64,000 bases of DNA, taken from contig NZ_PVNH01000004.1 in the NCBI RefSeq assembly GCF_003001955.1, forward strand, positions 372,001 through 436,000, read 5' to 3'. Under the pieces are notes generated by a model. The model was not told where the DNA came from, did not search any database, and saw only the letters and a list, made by a program, of their open reading frames with translations. The position numbers and the translations under genes were made by a program. This DNA comes from Prauserella shujinwangii (GTDB taxonomy: Bacteria > Actinomycetota > Actinomycetes > Mycobacteriales > Pseudonocardiaceae). Of the stretch, positions 38,542-47,678 are shown in pieces; position 1 is the first letter of the stretch; the number at the start of each line of letters is the position of its first letter.

Positions 38542-39587
38542 CCAAGGCACTTGACCGGCCACCCGTCAAACCGGCGGCCACGGGTGCGGGACGCCGCGCG
38601 TTCCCCGTCGACGTGCGGCTGCTCGGGCTGACCGGTGTCCTCGTGCTGCTCTGCCTGATCGGCTACGTGACCAACCCGGACACGTTCCTCACGGAGGGCA
38701 ACATCTCGATCATGCTGCGGCAGGCCGCGGCGATCGGGGTCGTCAGCGTCGGCATGACGTTCGTGATCCTCACCGCGGGAATCGACCTGTCCGTCGGCTC
38801 GCTCGTCGCGCTCGCCAGCGTGTGGATGACGACGGTCGCGACCCAGTCCTACGGGCCCTTCGTCATGGTGCTCTGCGGACTGCTGGTCGGGCTCGTTGCG
38901 GGGCTGGTGAACGGCATGTTCATCGCCTACGGCAAGGTGGTCCCGTTCATCATGACGCTGGCGATGATGGCGTCGGCCCGCGGCCTCGCCGAACGCATCA
39001 GCGGCAGGCAGACGCAGGTCGTCACCGAGCGCGGGTTCACCGACTTCTTCGGGGCCGATTTCCTCGGCATCCCCGTGCTCGTGTGGATGCTCGCGCTCGT
39101 CTTCGCCGTCGGCTGGGTGGTGCTCAACCGCACGACGTTCGGCAGGAGGACGTTCGCCATCGGCGGCAACGCGGAGGCCGCGCGCCTCTCCGGCATCAAC
39201 GTCAAGCGGCACGTCGCGCTGGTGTACGGGATCAGCGGGCTCTGCTGCGGCATCGCCGCGATCATCACCGTCGCGCGGACGACCTCCGGAGCCTCGACCG
39301 CCGGCATGTTCTACGAACTCGACGCGATCGCCGCGGTGGTGATCGGCGGCACGTTGCTCTCCGGCGGGCGTGGCAGCCTCATCGGCACGCTGATCGGTGT
39401 CCTCATCTTCACCGCCCTGAGCAGCATCTTCACCCAGAACAACCTGGACACCGACATCCAGAACATCGCCAAGGGCGCGATCATCGTCGCCGCCGTGCTG
39501 CTGCAGCACACCACCGCCCGGCGGCGCAAGGCGAAACCACGAGGCCCCGCAGAAACCCCAACCGAAGCAACCGGGAGCGAGAAATGA
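38538..39587 (+). CDS. Sugar ABC transporter permease (CUT2 family)
   Basis: 349 residues, about eight to ten membrane helices, with the BPD_transp_2 sequence GMTFVILTAGIDLSVGS and the C-terminal cytoplasmic coupling region IGGNAEAARLSGINV, as in ribose-type (RbsC) permeases. A basic tail follows the last helix. GTG 38538 overlaps the ATPase stop and the gene overlaps the binding-protein start by 4 nt. Confidence 0.94.
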   Translation: MTKALDRPPVKPAATGAGRRAFPVDVRLLGLTGVLVLLCLIGYVTNPDTFLTEGNISIMLRQAAAIGVVSVGMTFVILTAGIDLSVGSLVALASVWMTTVATQSYGPFVMVLCGLLVGLVAGLVNGMFIAYGKVVPFIMTLAMMASARGLAERISGRQTQVVTERGFTDFFGADFLGIPVLVWMLALVFAVGWVVLNRTTFGRRTFAIGGNAEAARLSGINVKRHVALVYGISGLCCGIAAIITVARTTSGASTAGMFYELDAIAAVVIGGTLLSGGRGSLIGTLIGVLIFTALSSIFTQNNLDTDIQNIAKGAIIVAAVLLQHTTARRRKAKPRGPAETPTEATGSEK

Positions 39588-40636
39588 CAGGATCGAACTT
39601 AGCGCGGCGTGGCTTCCTCTTCGGCGCGGCAGGCGTCGGCGCCGGTGCGGTGCTGGCCGGCTGCACGTCGAACGAGCCCGCCGGGTCCGAGCAGCCACAG
39701 CAGGCCGCGGCGCAGGGTGACAACGCGGAGCCCGGCAAGCAGGTGACCATCGGGTTCTCCGCGCCCGCGGCCGACCACGGCTGGATGGCGGCGGTGACCA
39801 TCAACGCCAAGCAGATGGCGGAGCAGTTCTCCGACGTCACGCTGAACGCCACCGAGGGCACCAACGACGTCAACCAGCAGATCGCGCAGGTCGAGTCGCT
39901 CATCAACGGCGGCGTGGACGCCCTGGTGATCCTGCCCTACGACGGCAAGGCGCTGACGTCGGTCGGCAGGAAGGCCATGGACAACGGCATCCCGGTCGTC
40001 AACGTCGACCGCGTCTTCGACACGGCGCTCGCCTACCGCATGTGGATCGGCGGCGACAACTACCGCATGGGCGTCAACGCCGGCTACTACATCGCCCAGC
40101 GGCTCAAGGACAACAACGTCAGCAACCCGGTGATCGCCGAGGTCGCCGGGCTCGACTCGCTGCCGCTGACCCAGGAGCGCAGCCAGGGCTTCAAGGACGC
40201 GCTCAACACGGAGGGCTTCAAGGTGACCCGCCGCGTCGCCGCCGAGTTCACGCCGGAGACGGGCGAGCAGAAGACCGCGCAGCTGCTGCAGGCCGCGCCG
40301 AAGATCGACGCGCTGTGGAACCACGACGACGACCAGGGCATCGGCGTGATGGCAGCCATCGAGAACGCGGGCCGCGACGAGTTCTTCATGGTCGGCGGCG
40401 CCGGTTCGAAGAACATGATGGAGCGCATCAAGGCCGACGACTCCGTCATCAAGGCGACCGTCCTCTACAGCCCGTCGATGGCGTCCTCCGCGATCGCCAT
40501 GGCCCGGCTGATCGCGCAGAACAAGGGCATGTCCGACCTGGCCGAGCACGAGGTCCCCGCCAGCATCACGACCTACTCCGCCGTCGTGACCAAGGAGAAC
40601 GTGGACCAGTACATGGATGTCGGGTTCGACTCGTGA
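39584..40636 (+). CDS. Sugar ABC transporter substrate-binding lipoprotein (CUT2 family)
   Basis: 350 residues with an N-terminal Tat-like and lipoprotein signal: ARRGFLFGAAG and lipobox LAGC (C near residue 26), then a polar linker. The mature part is a ribose/galactose-type periplasmic-binding domain (VTIGFSAPAADHGWMAAV, DALVILPYDGKALTSV, GIPVVNVDRVF, WNHDDDQGIGVMAAIE in pieces). The ligand is probably a monosaccharide or cyclitol, to judge by family and context. Overlaps both neighbours. Confidence 0.93.
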   Translation: MTGSNLARRGFLFGAAGVGAGAVLAGCTSNEPAGSEQPQQAAAQGDNAEPGKQVTIGFSAPAADHGWMAAVTINAKQMAEQFSDVTLNATEGTNDVNQQIAQVESLINGGVDALVILPYDGKALTSVGRKAMDNGIPVVNVDRVFDTALAYRMWIGGDNYRMGVNAGYYIAQRLKDNNVSNPVIAEVAGLDSLPLTQERSQGFKDALNTEGFKVTRRVAAEFTPETGEQKTAQLLQAAPKIDALWNHDDDQGIGVMAAIENAGRDEFFMVGGAGSKNMMERIKADDSVIKATVLYSPSMASSAIAMARLIAQNKGMSDLAEHEVPASITTYSAVVTKENVDQYMDVGFDS

Positions 40637-41793
40637 CGGGGGCGGACACCGAGAACGGAAAGACGCTCGGCGTCGCCATGATCGGCCACGCGTTCATGGG
40701 CGCGGTGCACTCGCAGGCGTGGCGCAACGTGCACCGGTTCTTCGACGTGCCGGTCACCCCGCGCATGGTGGCGCTCGGCGGACGGGACGAACGCAGGACG
40801 AAGGAGGCCGCCGACCGGTTCGGCTGGGCGTCGTTCGAGACCGACTGGCGAAAGCTGGTCGAGCGGGACGACGTCGACCTCGTCGACATCTGCACGCCCG
40901 GCGACACGCACTGCGAGATCGCCGTCGCCGCGCTGGCCGCGGGCAAGCACGTGCTGTGCGAGAAGCCGCTGGCCAACACGGTCGCCGAAGCCGAGCAGAT
41001 GGCGGAGGCGGCCGCGCGGGCCGACGCGCGGGGTGTGCGCTCGATGGTCGCGTTCAACTACCGCAGGGTGCCCGCGCTCGCGCTGGCCAGGCGGTTCGTG
41101 GCCGAGGGCAGGCTGGGCGAGCTGCGGCACGTGCGGGCGGCGTACCTGCAGGACTGGCTTTCCGACGCGGAGGCGCCGATGACCTGGCGGCTGCGCAAGG
41201 AGCAGGCCGGTTCCGGCGCGCTCGGCGACATCGGGGCGCACATCGTGGACGCCACCCAGTTCGTCACGGGTGAGCCGCTGGTCGGCGTCTCCGCGCTGAC
41301 CAACACGTTCGTGCCGAAGCGCCGCTCGGCGGGCGGCGGCGAGGAGGACGTGACCGTGGACGACTGCGCGCTGTTCACCGGCCGGTTCGCCTCCGGTGCG
41401 GTGGCCAGCTTCGAGGCGACGCGGTACGCGCTCGGCCGGAAGAACGCGATGCGGCTGGAGATCAACGGCTCCCGAGGCAGCATCAGCTTCGACTTCGAGT
41501 CGATGAACGAACTGTGGTTCTACGACGGCGACGAACCGGCCGAGCGCGCGGGCTTCCGGCGCATCCTCGCCACGGAGGACGCGCACCCGTACGTGTCCGC
41601 GTGGTGGCCGCCCGGCCACCTGCTGGGCTACGAGCACACGTTCACGCACGAGGTGGCCGACCTGCTCACCGCCATCGGCGGCGGGGAGCGGCCGAGCCCG
41701 AGCTTCGCCGACGGCCTGCGGGTGCAGCGCGTGCTGTCGGCGGTGGAGAACAGCGCGGCCAACGGCTCGCGCTGGGAAGCAGTGGACAGCTAG
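40633..41793 (+). CDS. Gfo/Idh/MocA-family NAD(P)-dependent sugar oxidoreductase
   Basis: 386 residues. N-terminal Rossmann domain (VAMIGHAFMGAVHSQAW), the conserved CEKPLA with the catalytic-site lysine, then VAFNYRRVPA and the substrate domain ALGDIGAHIVDATQFV with the catalytic histidine region. The family oxidises sugars or cyclitols, often at C3. GTG 40633 overlaps the stop of the binding-protein gene. Coupled to sugar import, it is the likely cytosolic oxidation step. Confidence 0.93.
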   Translation: MTGADTENGKTLGVAMIGHAFMGAVHSQAWRNVHRFFDVPVTPRMVALGGRDERRTKEAADRFGWASFETDWRKLVERDDVDLVDICTPGDTHCEIAVAALAAGKHVLCEKPLANTVAEAEQMAEAAARADARGVRSMVAFNYRRVPALALARRFVAEGRLGELRHVRAAYLQDWLSDAEAPMTWRLRKEQAGSGALGDIGAHIVDATQFVTGEPLVGVSALTNTFVPKRRSAGGGEEDVTVDDCALFTGRFASGAVASFEATRYALGRKNAMRLEINGSRGSISFDFESMNELWFYDGDEPAERAGFRRILATEDAHPYVSAWWPPGHLLGYEHTFTHEVADLLTAIGGGERPSPSFADGLRVQRVLSAVENSAANGSRWEAVDS

Positions 41794-41868
41794 CCGACGG
41801 CAAGTAGGAGGAACACCGAGAACCCGGCATTCACCGAGTCCCCACCGGTTGATCAAGGGAAGGTACAC

Positions 41869-44800
41869 GTGCGACGAAGCAGTAGTACCCGGAAGGCAAG
41901 ATCTCCCCGAATGCTGTGGCGCGCCGGCGCCGCCGCCCTGGCCCTCTGCACGGGCCTGGGCGGCGTGTCGGTCGCCTCGGCGCAGGAAACCGAGCAACCC
42001 AGCGTCCTGGTGTTCTCGAAGACGGCGGGCTACCGGCACGCCTCGATCCCCACGGGCATCAGCACCATCCAGCAACTGGGGGCCGACAACGGCTTCACCG
42101 TGGAGGCGACCGAGGACGCGACGGCGTTCACCGACGAGAACCTGGCGCGCTTCGACGCGGTGGTGTGGCTTTCCACCACCGGCGACGTGCTGAACGACGC
42201 CCAGCAGTCCGCGTTCGAGCGGTACGTCGAGGGCGGCGGCGGTTACGCGGGCGTGCACGCCGCGTCCGACACCGAGTACGACTGGCCCTGGTACGGCGAC
42301 CTGGTGGGGGCGTACTTCGACTCCCACCCGCAGATCCAGGAGGCGACGGTCAACGTCGAGGACCGCCAGCACCCCTCGACGTCGCACCTGCCGTACCAGT
42401 GGACCCGGACCGACGAGTGGTACAACTTCCGTGCCAACCCCCGGCAGGAGGTGCACGTCCTGGCTTCGCTGGACGAGTCCAGCTACGACGCGGGCGGTGG
42501 CGCGATGGGCGACCACCCGATCGCCTGGTGCCACACGAACAGCGGCGGCCGCGCCTGGTACACGGGCGGCGGGCACACCGAGGCCTCGTTCGGCGAACCG
42601 GAGTTCCGGCAGCACCTGCTCGGCGGCCTCCGGTACGTCACCGGGCTGGCCGACGGCGACTGCTCGACGCCGGACCCGGGCACCGGCACCCCGGAGGACT
42701 CCGACTTCGACCAGGTCACGCTCGCCCGCGGCCAGCAGGTCACCGGTGAGCCGATGGCGCTGGCCGTGCTGCCGGACCGCCGGGTGCTGCACAGCTCCCG
42801 CGACGGCCGGGTCTTCCTGACCACACCGGACGCCAACACCAAGCTCGCCGGGACGATCCCCGTCTACAACCACGACGAGGACGGCCTGCAGGGCATCGCG
42901 GTGGACCCCGACTTCGAGACCAACCGGTGGGTGTACGTCTACTACGCGCCCCCGCTGGACACCCCGTCCGGGGACGCGCCGGAGACCGGCACCGCCGCGG
43001 ACTTCGCGCCGTTCCAGGGGCACAACCAGCTGTCGCGGATGAAGCTGGCCGACGACGGCACGCTCGACCTCGCCAGCGAGCAGAAGATCCTGCAGGTCCC
43101 CGCCGACCGGGGCATCTGCTGCCACGCCGGTGGTGAGATCGACTTCGACGCCGAAGGCAACCTGCTGCTGTCCACAGGGGACGACACCAACCCGTTCGCC
43201 TCGGACGGCTACACGCCGATCGACGAACGGGCGGACCGCAACCCCGCGTTCGACGCGCAGCGCAGCTCGGCCAACACCAACGACCTGCGCGGCAAGCTGC
43301 TGCGCATCACGGTCGAGGCCGACGGCGGCTACTCGATCCCCGAGGGCAACCTGTTCGCGCCGGGCACCGAGAAGACCCGGCCGGAGATCTACGCGATGGG
43401 CTTCCGGAACCCGTTCCGGTTCGCCGTCGACAAGGAGACCGGCTGGATCCATCTCGGCGACTACGGCCCGGACGCCGGTTCCGCCAACCCGGACCGGGGC
43501 CCCGGCGGCACCGTCGAGTTCAACCTCATCAAGGGGCCCGGCAACTACGGCTGGCCGTACTGCGTCGGGGACAACCTGGCGTACAACGACTACGACTTCG
43601 CCACCGGGACCTCCGGCGAGAAGTTCGACTGTGCGGCGCCGCGCAACGAGAGCCCCCACAACACGGGGCTGGTGGAGCTGCCGCCGGTGCAGCCGGCGTG
43701 GATCCCGTACGACGGCGGGTCCGTGCCGGAGTTCGGCACCGGCAGCGAGTCGCCGATGGGCGGTCCGGTGTACCACTTCGACCCGGAGCTGGACTCCCCG
43801 ACGAAGTTCCCCGAGTACTTCGACGGCAAGAACTTCGCCTACGAGTGGGAGCGTGGCTGGATCAAGACCATCGAGGTCGGACCGGACGGCGAGCGCGGTG
43901 CGATCGAGCCGTTCTTCGAGTCGATGGAGCTGGTGCGGCCGATGAACATCGAGTTCGGTCCCGACGGTTCGCTGTACGTGCTCGACTACGGCAGCAGCTA
44001 CTTCGGCGGGGCACCGGACTCGGCGGTGTACCGGATCGACTACACGAAGGGCAACAACACGCCCAGCGTGCAGGTGTCCGCCACGCCGACGTCCGGCAGC
44101 GCGCCGCTCGAGGTGAGCTTCGACCCGGCGGGGACGTCCGACGAGGACGGTGGCGAGCTGTCCTACGCCTGGGACTTCGACGGTGACGGCAGCACGGACT
44201 CCACGGAGGCCGGCCCGGTGACGCACACCTACACCGAGCGCGGGCAGTACAGCGCGAAGCTGTCGGTGACCGACCCGACCGGCCTGGTCGGTTCGGCCAG
44301 CGTCGTGGTGACCGTGGGCAACACGGCCCCGAGCGTGACGCTGGAGAAGCCGGTCAACGGCGGGTTCTTCGGGTTCGGTGACCAGGTGCCGTTCCAGGTC
44401 ACCGTGACCGATCCGGAGGACGGCGAGATCGACTGCTCGAAGGTGACCGTGGAGTACGTCCTCGGCCACAACGACCACGGCCACCCGCTGTCGCGGGCCA
44501 CCGGCTGCGAGGGCGTCATCGAGACCCCCGCGGACGAGGGCCACGGGCTCGACGCCGACATCTTCGGTGTGATCAACGCCTACTACACCGACAACGGCGC
44601 CGAGGGCGCTCCGGCGCTGGAGGGTTCGGACGAGGTCGTCCTGCAGCCCAAGGCGAAGCAGGCCGAGTTCGCGTCCGAGCAGAACGGCATCCAGATCGTC
44701 GAGGCCTCCGGGGCCAGCGGCGGCAAGCGCGTCGGCTACATCGACGACGGTGACTGGATCAAGTTCGACCCGGCGAACCTCACCGGGATCGGCGCCATCG

Positions 44801-46440
44801 GGTACCGGGTGAGCTCCGGCGGCGCGGGCGGCACCATCGAGGTCCGCGCGGGCGCCGTCGACGGTCCGGTGCTGCAGACCGTGCCGGTCGAGAACACCGG
44901 TGGCTGGGACAACTACGTCGACATCGACCCGGTCCCCGTCGAGGACACCGGCGGAACCAAGCCGCTGTACCTGGTGTTCAAGGGAAGCGGTGGCGGCGGC
45001 CTGTTCGATGTGGACGTCCTGCGGTTCACCGGGCACGGGGTGGCGCTGCCCGCCCCGGCGTGCGAGCCCGCGCAGCCGGACGAGGGCTACCGGATGCTCT
45101 TCGACGGCACCGAGGCGAGCACGGCGGGCTGGAAGCAGGCCGGGCCCGGCTCCTTCGAGCTGACCGATGACTGCACGCTGAAGTCGGTCGGCGGCATGGG
45201 GCTGTTCTGGTACGAGCAGCAGTTCGGTGCCTACAGCCTGAAGCTGGACTGGAAGCTGGCCGGGGACGACAACTCCGGCGTGTTCGTCGGGTTCCCGGAC
45301 CCGGGCGACGACCCGTGGGTTGCGGTCAACCAGGGCTACGAGGTGCAGATCGACGCCACCGACGCCCCGGAGAAGACCACCGGCTCGATCTACGACTTCC
45401 AGTCGGCCGACATCGCCAAGCGGGACGAGGCGCTCAACCCGCCGGGTGAGTGGAACTCCTACGAGATCGTGGTGCGGGGCCAGACCATCCAGGTCTACCT
45501 GAACGGGGTGCTGATCAACGACTTCGTCAGCACCGACCCGAACCGCGACCTCACCAGGGGCTTCGTCGGCATCCAGAACCACGGCGACGCCGACGACGTC
45601 TTCTTCCGCGATATCCAGGTCAAGGAGCTGGACACCGTCGCGCCGGTCACCGAGGCGGCCTTCGGCGGCCCCGGTGGCGAGGGCGGCTGGCAGCGTGGCG
45701 AGGTCCCGGTGACGCTCACCGCGACCGACGAGGGATCCGGTGTCGACCGGATCGAGTACCGCCTGGACGGTGGCGAGTGGACGGCCTACACCGAGCCGGT
45801 CGTGATCTCCGGCGACGGTGAGCACACGCTGCTGTACCGGGCCGTGGACAAGGCGGGCAACGTGGAGGCCGACAAGGCGGCGACGGTCAAGATCGACGCG
45901 ACCAAGCCGACCCTGATGGTCTCGGGCGTGGCCGACGGCCGGGTCTACGGGGACGCGACCGACCTGTCCGTCGCGTGGCGGGCCGAGGACGGCACGTCCG
46001 GCGTCGTCGAGCGGTCGGCACGGCTCGACGGCGAGGCACTCGAGTCCGGGTCGGTGATCCCGCTGCACACGCTCGACCTCGGTGAGCACCGGATCACCGT
46101 GTCGGCCACCGACGCGGCGGGCAACACGGCGGAGCAGTCGCTGACGTTCACGACGACCACGTCGATCCGGGACATCGGGCTGCTCGTCGACCGGTTCCGG
46201 GACGCGGGCCGACTGTCGTCGCGGGACCACGTGCGGCTCTCCGTGCACCAGTCGCTGGCCGGATGGATGCACGACCGGGGCTGGGACGGGCAGGCGGTAC
46301 GGGCGCTGCAGCGCTTCGTCCGCGTGGCCGACCGCGTCGGCGACGAGGGTGTGCGCGCCACTCTGGTCCGGGACGCCCGGGCGGTGATCGCGCACATCGA
46401 GGGTGACTCGACGCTCCCGGAGGCGTCCGGCACCGAATGA
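41869..46440 (+). CDS. Secreted multidomain protein: ThuA, sugar dehydrogenase, PKD, CBM6-like, DUF1080, Ig-like, FIMAH
   Basis: 1523 residues with a signal peptide cleaved after A36-S-A38. Domains by eye: ThuA-like 45-258 (VLVFSKTAGYRHASI), soluble PQQ-type glucose/sorbosone dehydrogenase-like 281-728 (DLRGKLLRI, CCHAGGEIDFD, LLLSTGDDTNPF), PKD 734-819, an Ig-like segment, CBM6-like 935-1057 (GKRVGYIDDGDWIKF), DUF1080/3-keto-disaccharide hydrolase-like 1071-1254, two bacterial Ig-like domains and a FIMAH-type C-terminus 1431-1510. It lacks a membrane anchor. GTG 41869 follows GGGAAGG. Placed between sugar oxidoreductase and cyclase genes, it probably processes an extracellular glycoside through a keto intermediate. 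Confidence 0.88.
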   Translation: MRRSSSTRKARSPRMLWRAGAAALALCTGLGGVSVASAQETEQPSVLVFSKTAGYRHASIPTGISTIQQLGADNGFTVEATEDATAFTDENLARFDAVVWLSTTGDVLNDAQQSAFERYVEGGGGYAGVHAASDTEYDWPWYGDLVGAYFDSHPQIQEATVNVEDRQHPSTSHLPYQWTRTDEWYNFRANPRQEVHVLASLDESSYDAGGGAMGDHPIAWCHTNSGGRAWYTGGGHTEASFGEPEFRQHLLGGLRYVTGLADGDCSTPDPGTGTPEDSDFDQVTLARGQQVTGEPMALAVLPDRRVLHSSRDGRVFLTTPDANTKLAGTIPVYNHDEDGLQGIAVDPDFETNRWVYVYYAPPLDTPSGDAPETGTAADFAPFQGHNQLSRMKLADDGTLDLASEQKILQVPADRGICCHAGGEIDFDAEGNLLLSTGDDTNPFASDGYTPIDERADRNPAFDAQRSSANTNDLRGKLLRITVEADGGYSIPEGNLFAPGTEKTRPEIYAMGFRNPFRFAVDKETGWIHLGDYGPDAGSANPDRGPGGTVEFNLIKGPGNYGWPYCVGDNLAYNDYDFATGTSGEKFDCAAPRNESPHNTGLVELPPVQPAWIPYDGGSVPEFGTGSESPMGGPVYHFDPELDSPTKFPEYFDGKNFAYEWERGWIKTIEVGPDGERGAIEPFFESMELVRPMNIEFGPDGSLYVLDYGSSYFGGAPDSAVYRIDYTKGNNTPSVQVSATPTSGSAPLEVSFDPAGTSDEDGGELSYAWDFDGDGSTDSTEAGPVTHTYTERGQYSAKLSVTDPTGLVGSASVVVTVGNTAPSVTLEKPVNGGFFGFGDQVPFQVTVTDPEDGEIDCSKVTVEYVLGHNDHGHPLSRATGCEGVIETPADEGHGLDADIFGVINAYYTDNGAEGAPALEGSDEVVLQPKAKQAEFASEQNGIQIVEASGASGGKRVGYIDDGDWIKFDPANLTGIGAIGYRVSSGGAGGTIEVRAGAVDGPVLQTVPVENTGGWDNYVDIDPVPVEDTGGTKPLYLVFKGSGGGGLFDVDVLRFTGHGVALPAPACEPAQPDEGYRMLFDGTEASTAGWKQAGPGSFELTDDCTLKSVGGMGLFWYEQQFGAYSLKLDWKLAGDDNSGVFVGFPDPGDDPWVAVNQGYEVQIDATDAPEKTTGSIYDFQSADIAKRDEALNPPGEWNSYEIVVRGQTIQVYLNGVLINDFVSTDPNRDLTRGFVGIQNHGDADDVFFRDIQVKELDTVAPVTEAAFGGPGGEGGWQRGEVPVTLTATDEGSGVDRIEYRLDGGEWTAYTEPVVISGDGEHTLLYRAVDKAGNVEADKAATVKIDATKPTLMVSGVADGRVYGDATDLSVAWRAEDGTSGVVERSARLDGEALESGSVIPLHTLDLGEHRITVSATDAAGNTAEQSLTFTTTTSIRDIGLLVDRFRDAGRLSSRDHVRLSVHQSLAGWMHDRGWDGQAVRALQRFVRVADRVGDEGVRATLVRDARAVIAHIEGDSTLPEASGTE

Positions 46441-46529
46441 TCCACTCCCGGGTGGGTGCCCGCGGCGCGGCGGGTGCCCACCCGGGAGCTTCCAACCATT
46501 GGACCCGGCGAAGAACTGAGGTTGGGATT

Positions 46530-47678
46530 ATGGGAACCACAGGGTTGTGGTTGGTCGGCGCGCGAGGCTCGGTGGCCACCACGGTCGTGACCGGTCTGCT
46601 CGCACTGCGGTCGAGGGTCGTCGGACCCACGGCCTGCGTCAGCGCGCAGCCGGAGTTCGCGGAGCTCGGGCTGCCGGACTGGGACGACATTCTCGTCGGC
46701 GGGCACGACATCGTGGACACGCCGCTCGAGAAGCGGGCCGAGCAGCTCACCGAGGCGGGCGTGCTCCCGCACCGGGTGCTGGAGTCCGTCCGTTCCGGAC
46801 TGTCCGAAACAGACGCCGAGATCCGGCCGGGCTACCATCCCGCGACCCACTCGGGTTCCCAGGCCGACGCCGCGCGGCGGCTCGCCGACGACATCGGCGA
46901 GTTCGCCGAGCGGCACGGCCTCGAACAGGTGGTGGTGGTCAACGTCTCGTCCACCGAGCCGGTGTTCCCGGGGTTGCCCGAGCACGGCACGCTCAAGGCA
47001 CTCGAGTCCGCGATGGCGGTGCCGGGACGGACGGTGCTCCCGCCCAGCTCGGTCGCCGCCTACGCGGCACTGCGGTCGGGTTGTCCCTTTGTCGACTTCA
47101 CGCCGTCGACGGGGATCCGGCTGCCCGCCCTGGAGGAGCTGGCCCGCCGCCAGGCCCTGCCCTACGCGGGCTCCGACGGCAAGACCGGCGAGACGCTGGT
47201 GCGCAGCGCGCTCGCGCCGATGTTCGCCTCCCGGGCGCTCGACGTCCGGTCGTGGGCCGGCACGAACCTGCTCGGCGGCGGTGACGGGCTCACCCTCGCC
47301 GACGCCGAGCACGCGGGCAGCAAGCTCGCGTCGAAGGGCCGCGGCCTCGCCACGTTGCTCGGCAAGGACGTCACCGCGCCACTGCACATCGACAACGTGC
47401 CCGACCTCGGCGAGCAGAAGGTGGCGTGGGACAACATCTCGTTCGAGGGGTTCCTCGGCGTGCGGATGAGCCTGCAGTTCACCTGGTCCGGCTACGACTC
47501 GGCGCTGGCCGCGCCGCTGGTGCTGGACCTGGCCCGGTTCGTGGCCAAGGCGCACGAGGCGGGCCGGTCCGGTGCGCTCGGTGCGCTCGGGTTCTTCTTC
47601 AAGGACCCGATGGGCACCGACGAGCACCGGCTCGCCGAGCAGTACGCCGCCCTGCGCGAGTGGGCGGCCACCCTATGA
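46530..47678 (+). CDS. myo-Inositol-1-phosphate synthase-type sugar phosphate cyclase
   Basis: 382 residues with the MIPS pattern: NAD-binding VGARGSVATTVVTGL, VVVVNVSSTEP, VDFTPSTG, GSDGKTGETLV with the active-site lysine, LGGGDG, and WDNISFEGFLG near the end. MIPS converts glucose 6-phosphate to inositol 1-phosphate through NAD-dependent oxidation, aldol closure and reduction. The context is not that of a housekeeping ino1, so the substrate may differ. ATG 46530; it overlaps the UbiA-type gene by 4 nt. Confidence 0.88.
   Translation: MGTTGLWLVGARGSVATTVVTGLLALRSRVVGPTACVSAQPEFAELGLPDWDDILVGGHDIVDTPLEKRAEQLTEAGVLPHRVLESVRSGLSETDAEIRPGYHPATHSGSQADAARRLADDIGEFAERHGLEQVVVVNVSSTEPVFPGLPEHGTLKALESAMAVPGRTVLPPSSVAAYAALRSGCPFVDFTPSTGIRLPALEELARRQALPYAGSDGKTGETLVRSALAPMFASRALDVRSWAGTNLLGGGDGLTLADAEHAGSKLASKGRGLATLLGKDVTAPLHIDNVPDLGEQKVAWDNISFEGFLGVRMSLQFTWSGYDSALAAPLVLDLARFVAKAHEAGRSGALGALGFFFKDPMGTDEHRLAEQYAALREWAATL

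Noticed and set aside
40573-46395. Continuous 1940-codon open frame on the minus strand
   Set aside because: It is antisense to the binding-protein, oxidoreductase and giant secreted-protein genes. It has no domain-like sequence, is rich in Arg, Gly, Val and His runs, and results from high GC at third codon positions.
46530-47678. MIPS-type gene as the housekeeping ino1
   Set aside because: Its position inside the coupled Ebo-type operon, overlapping the UbiA-type gene, argues for a pathway-specific enzyme. A phylogeny would decide.
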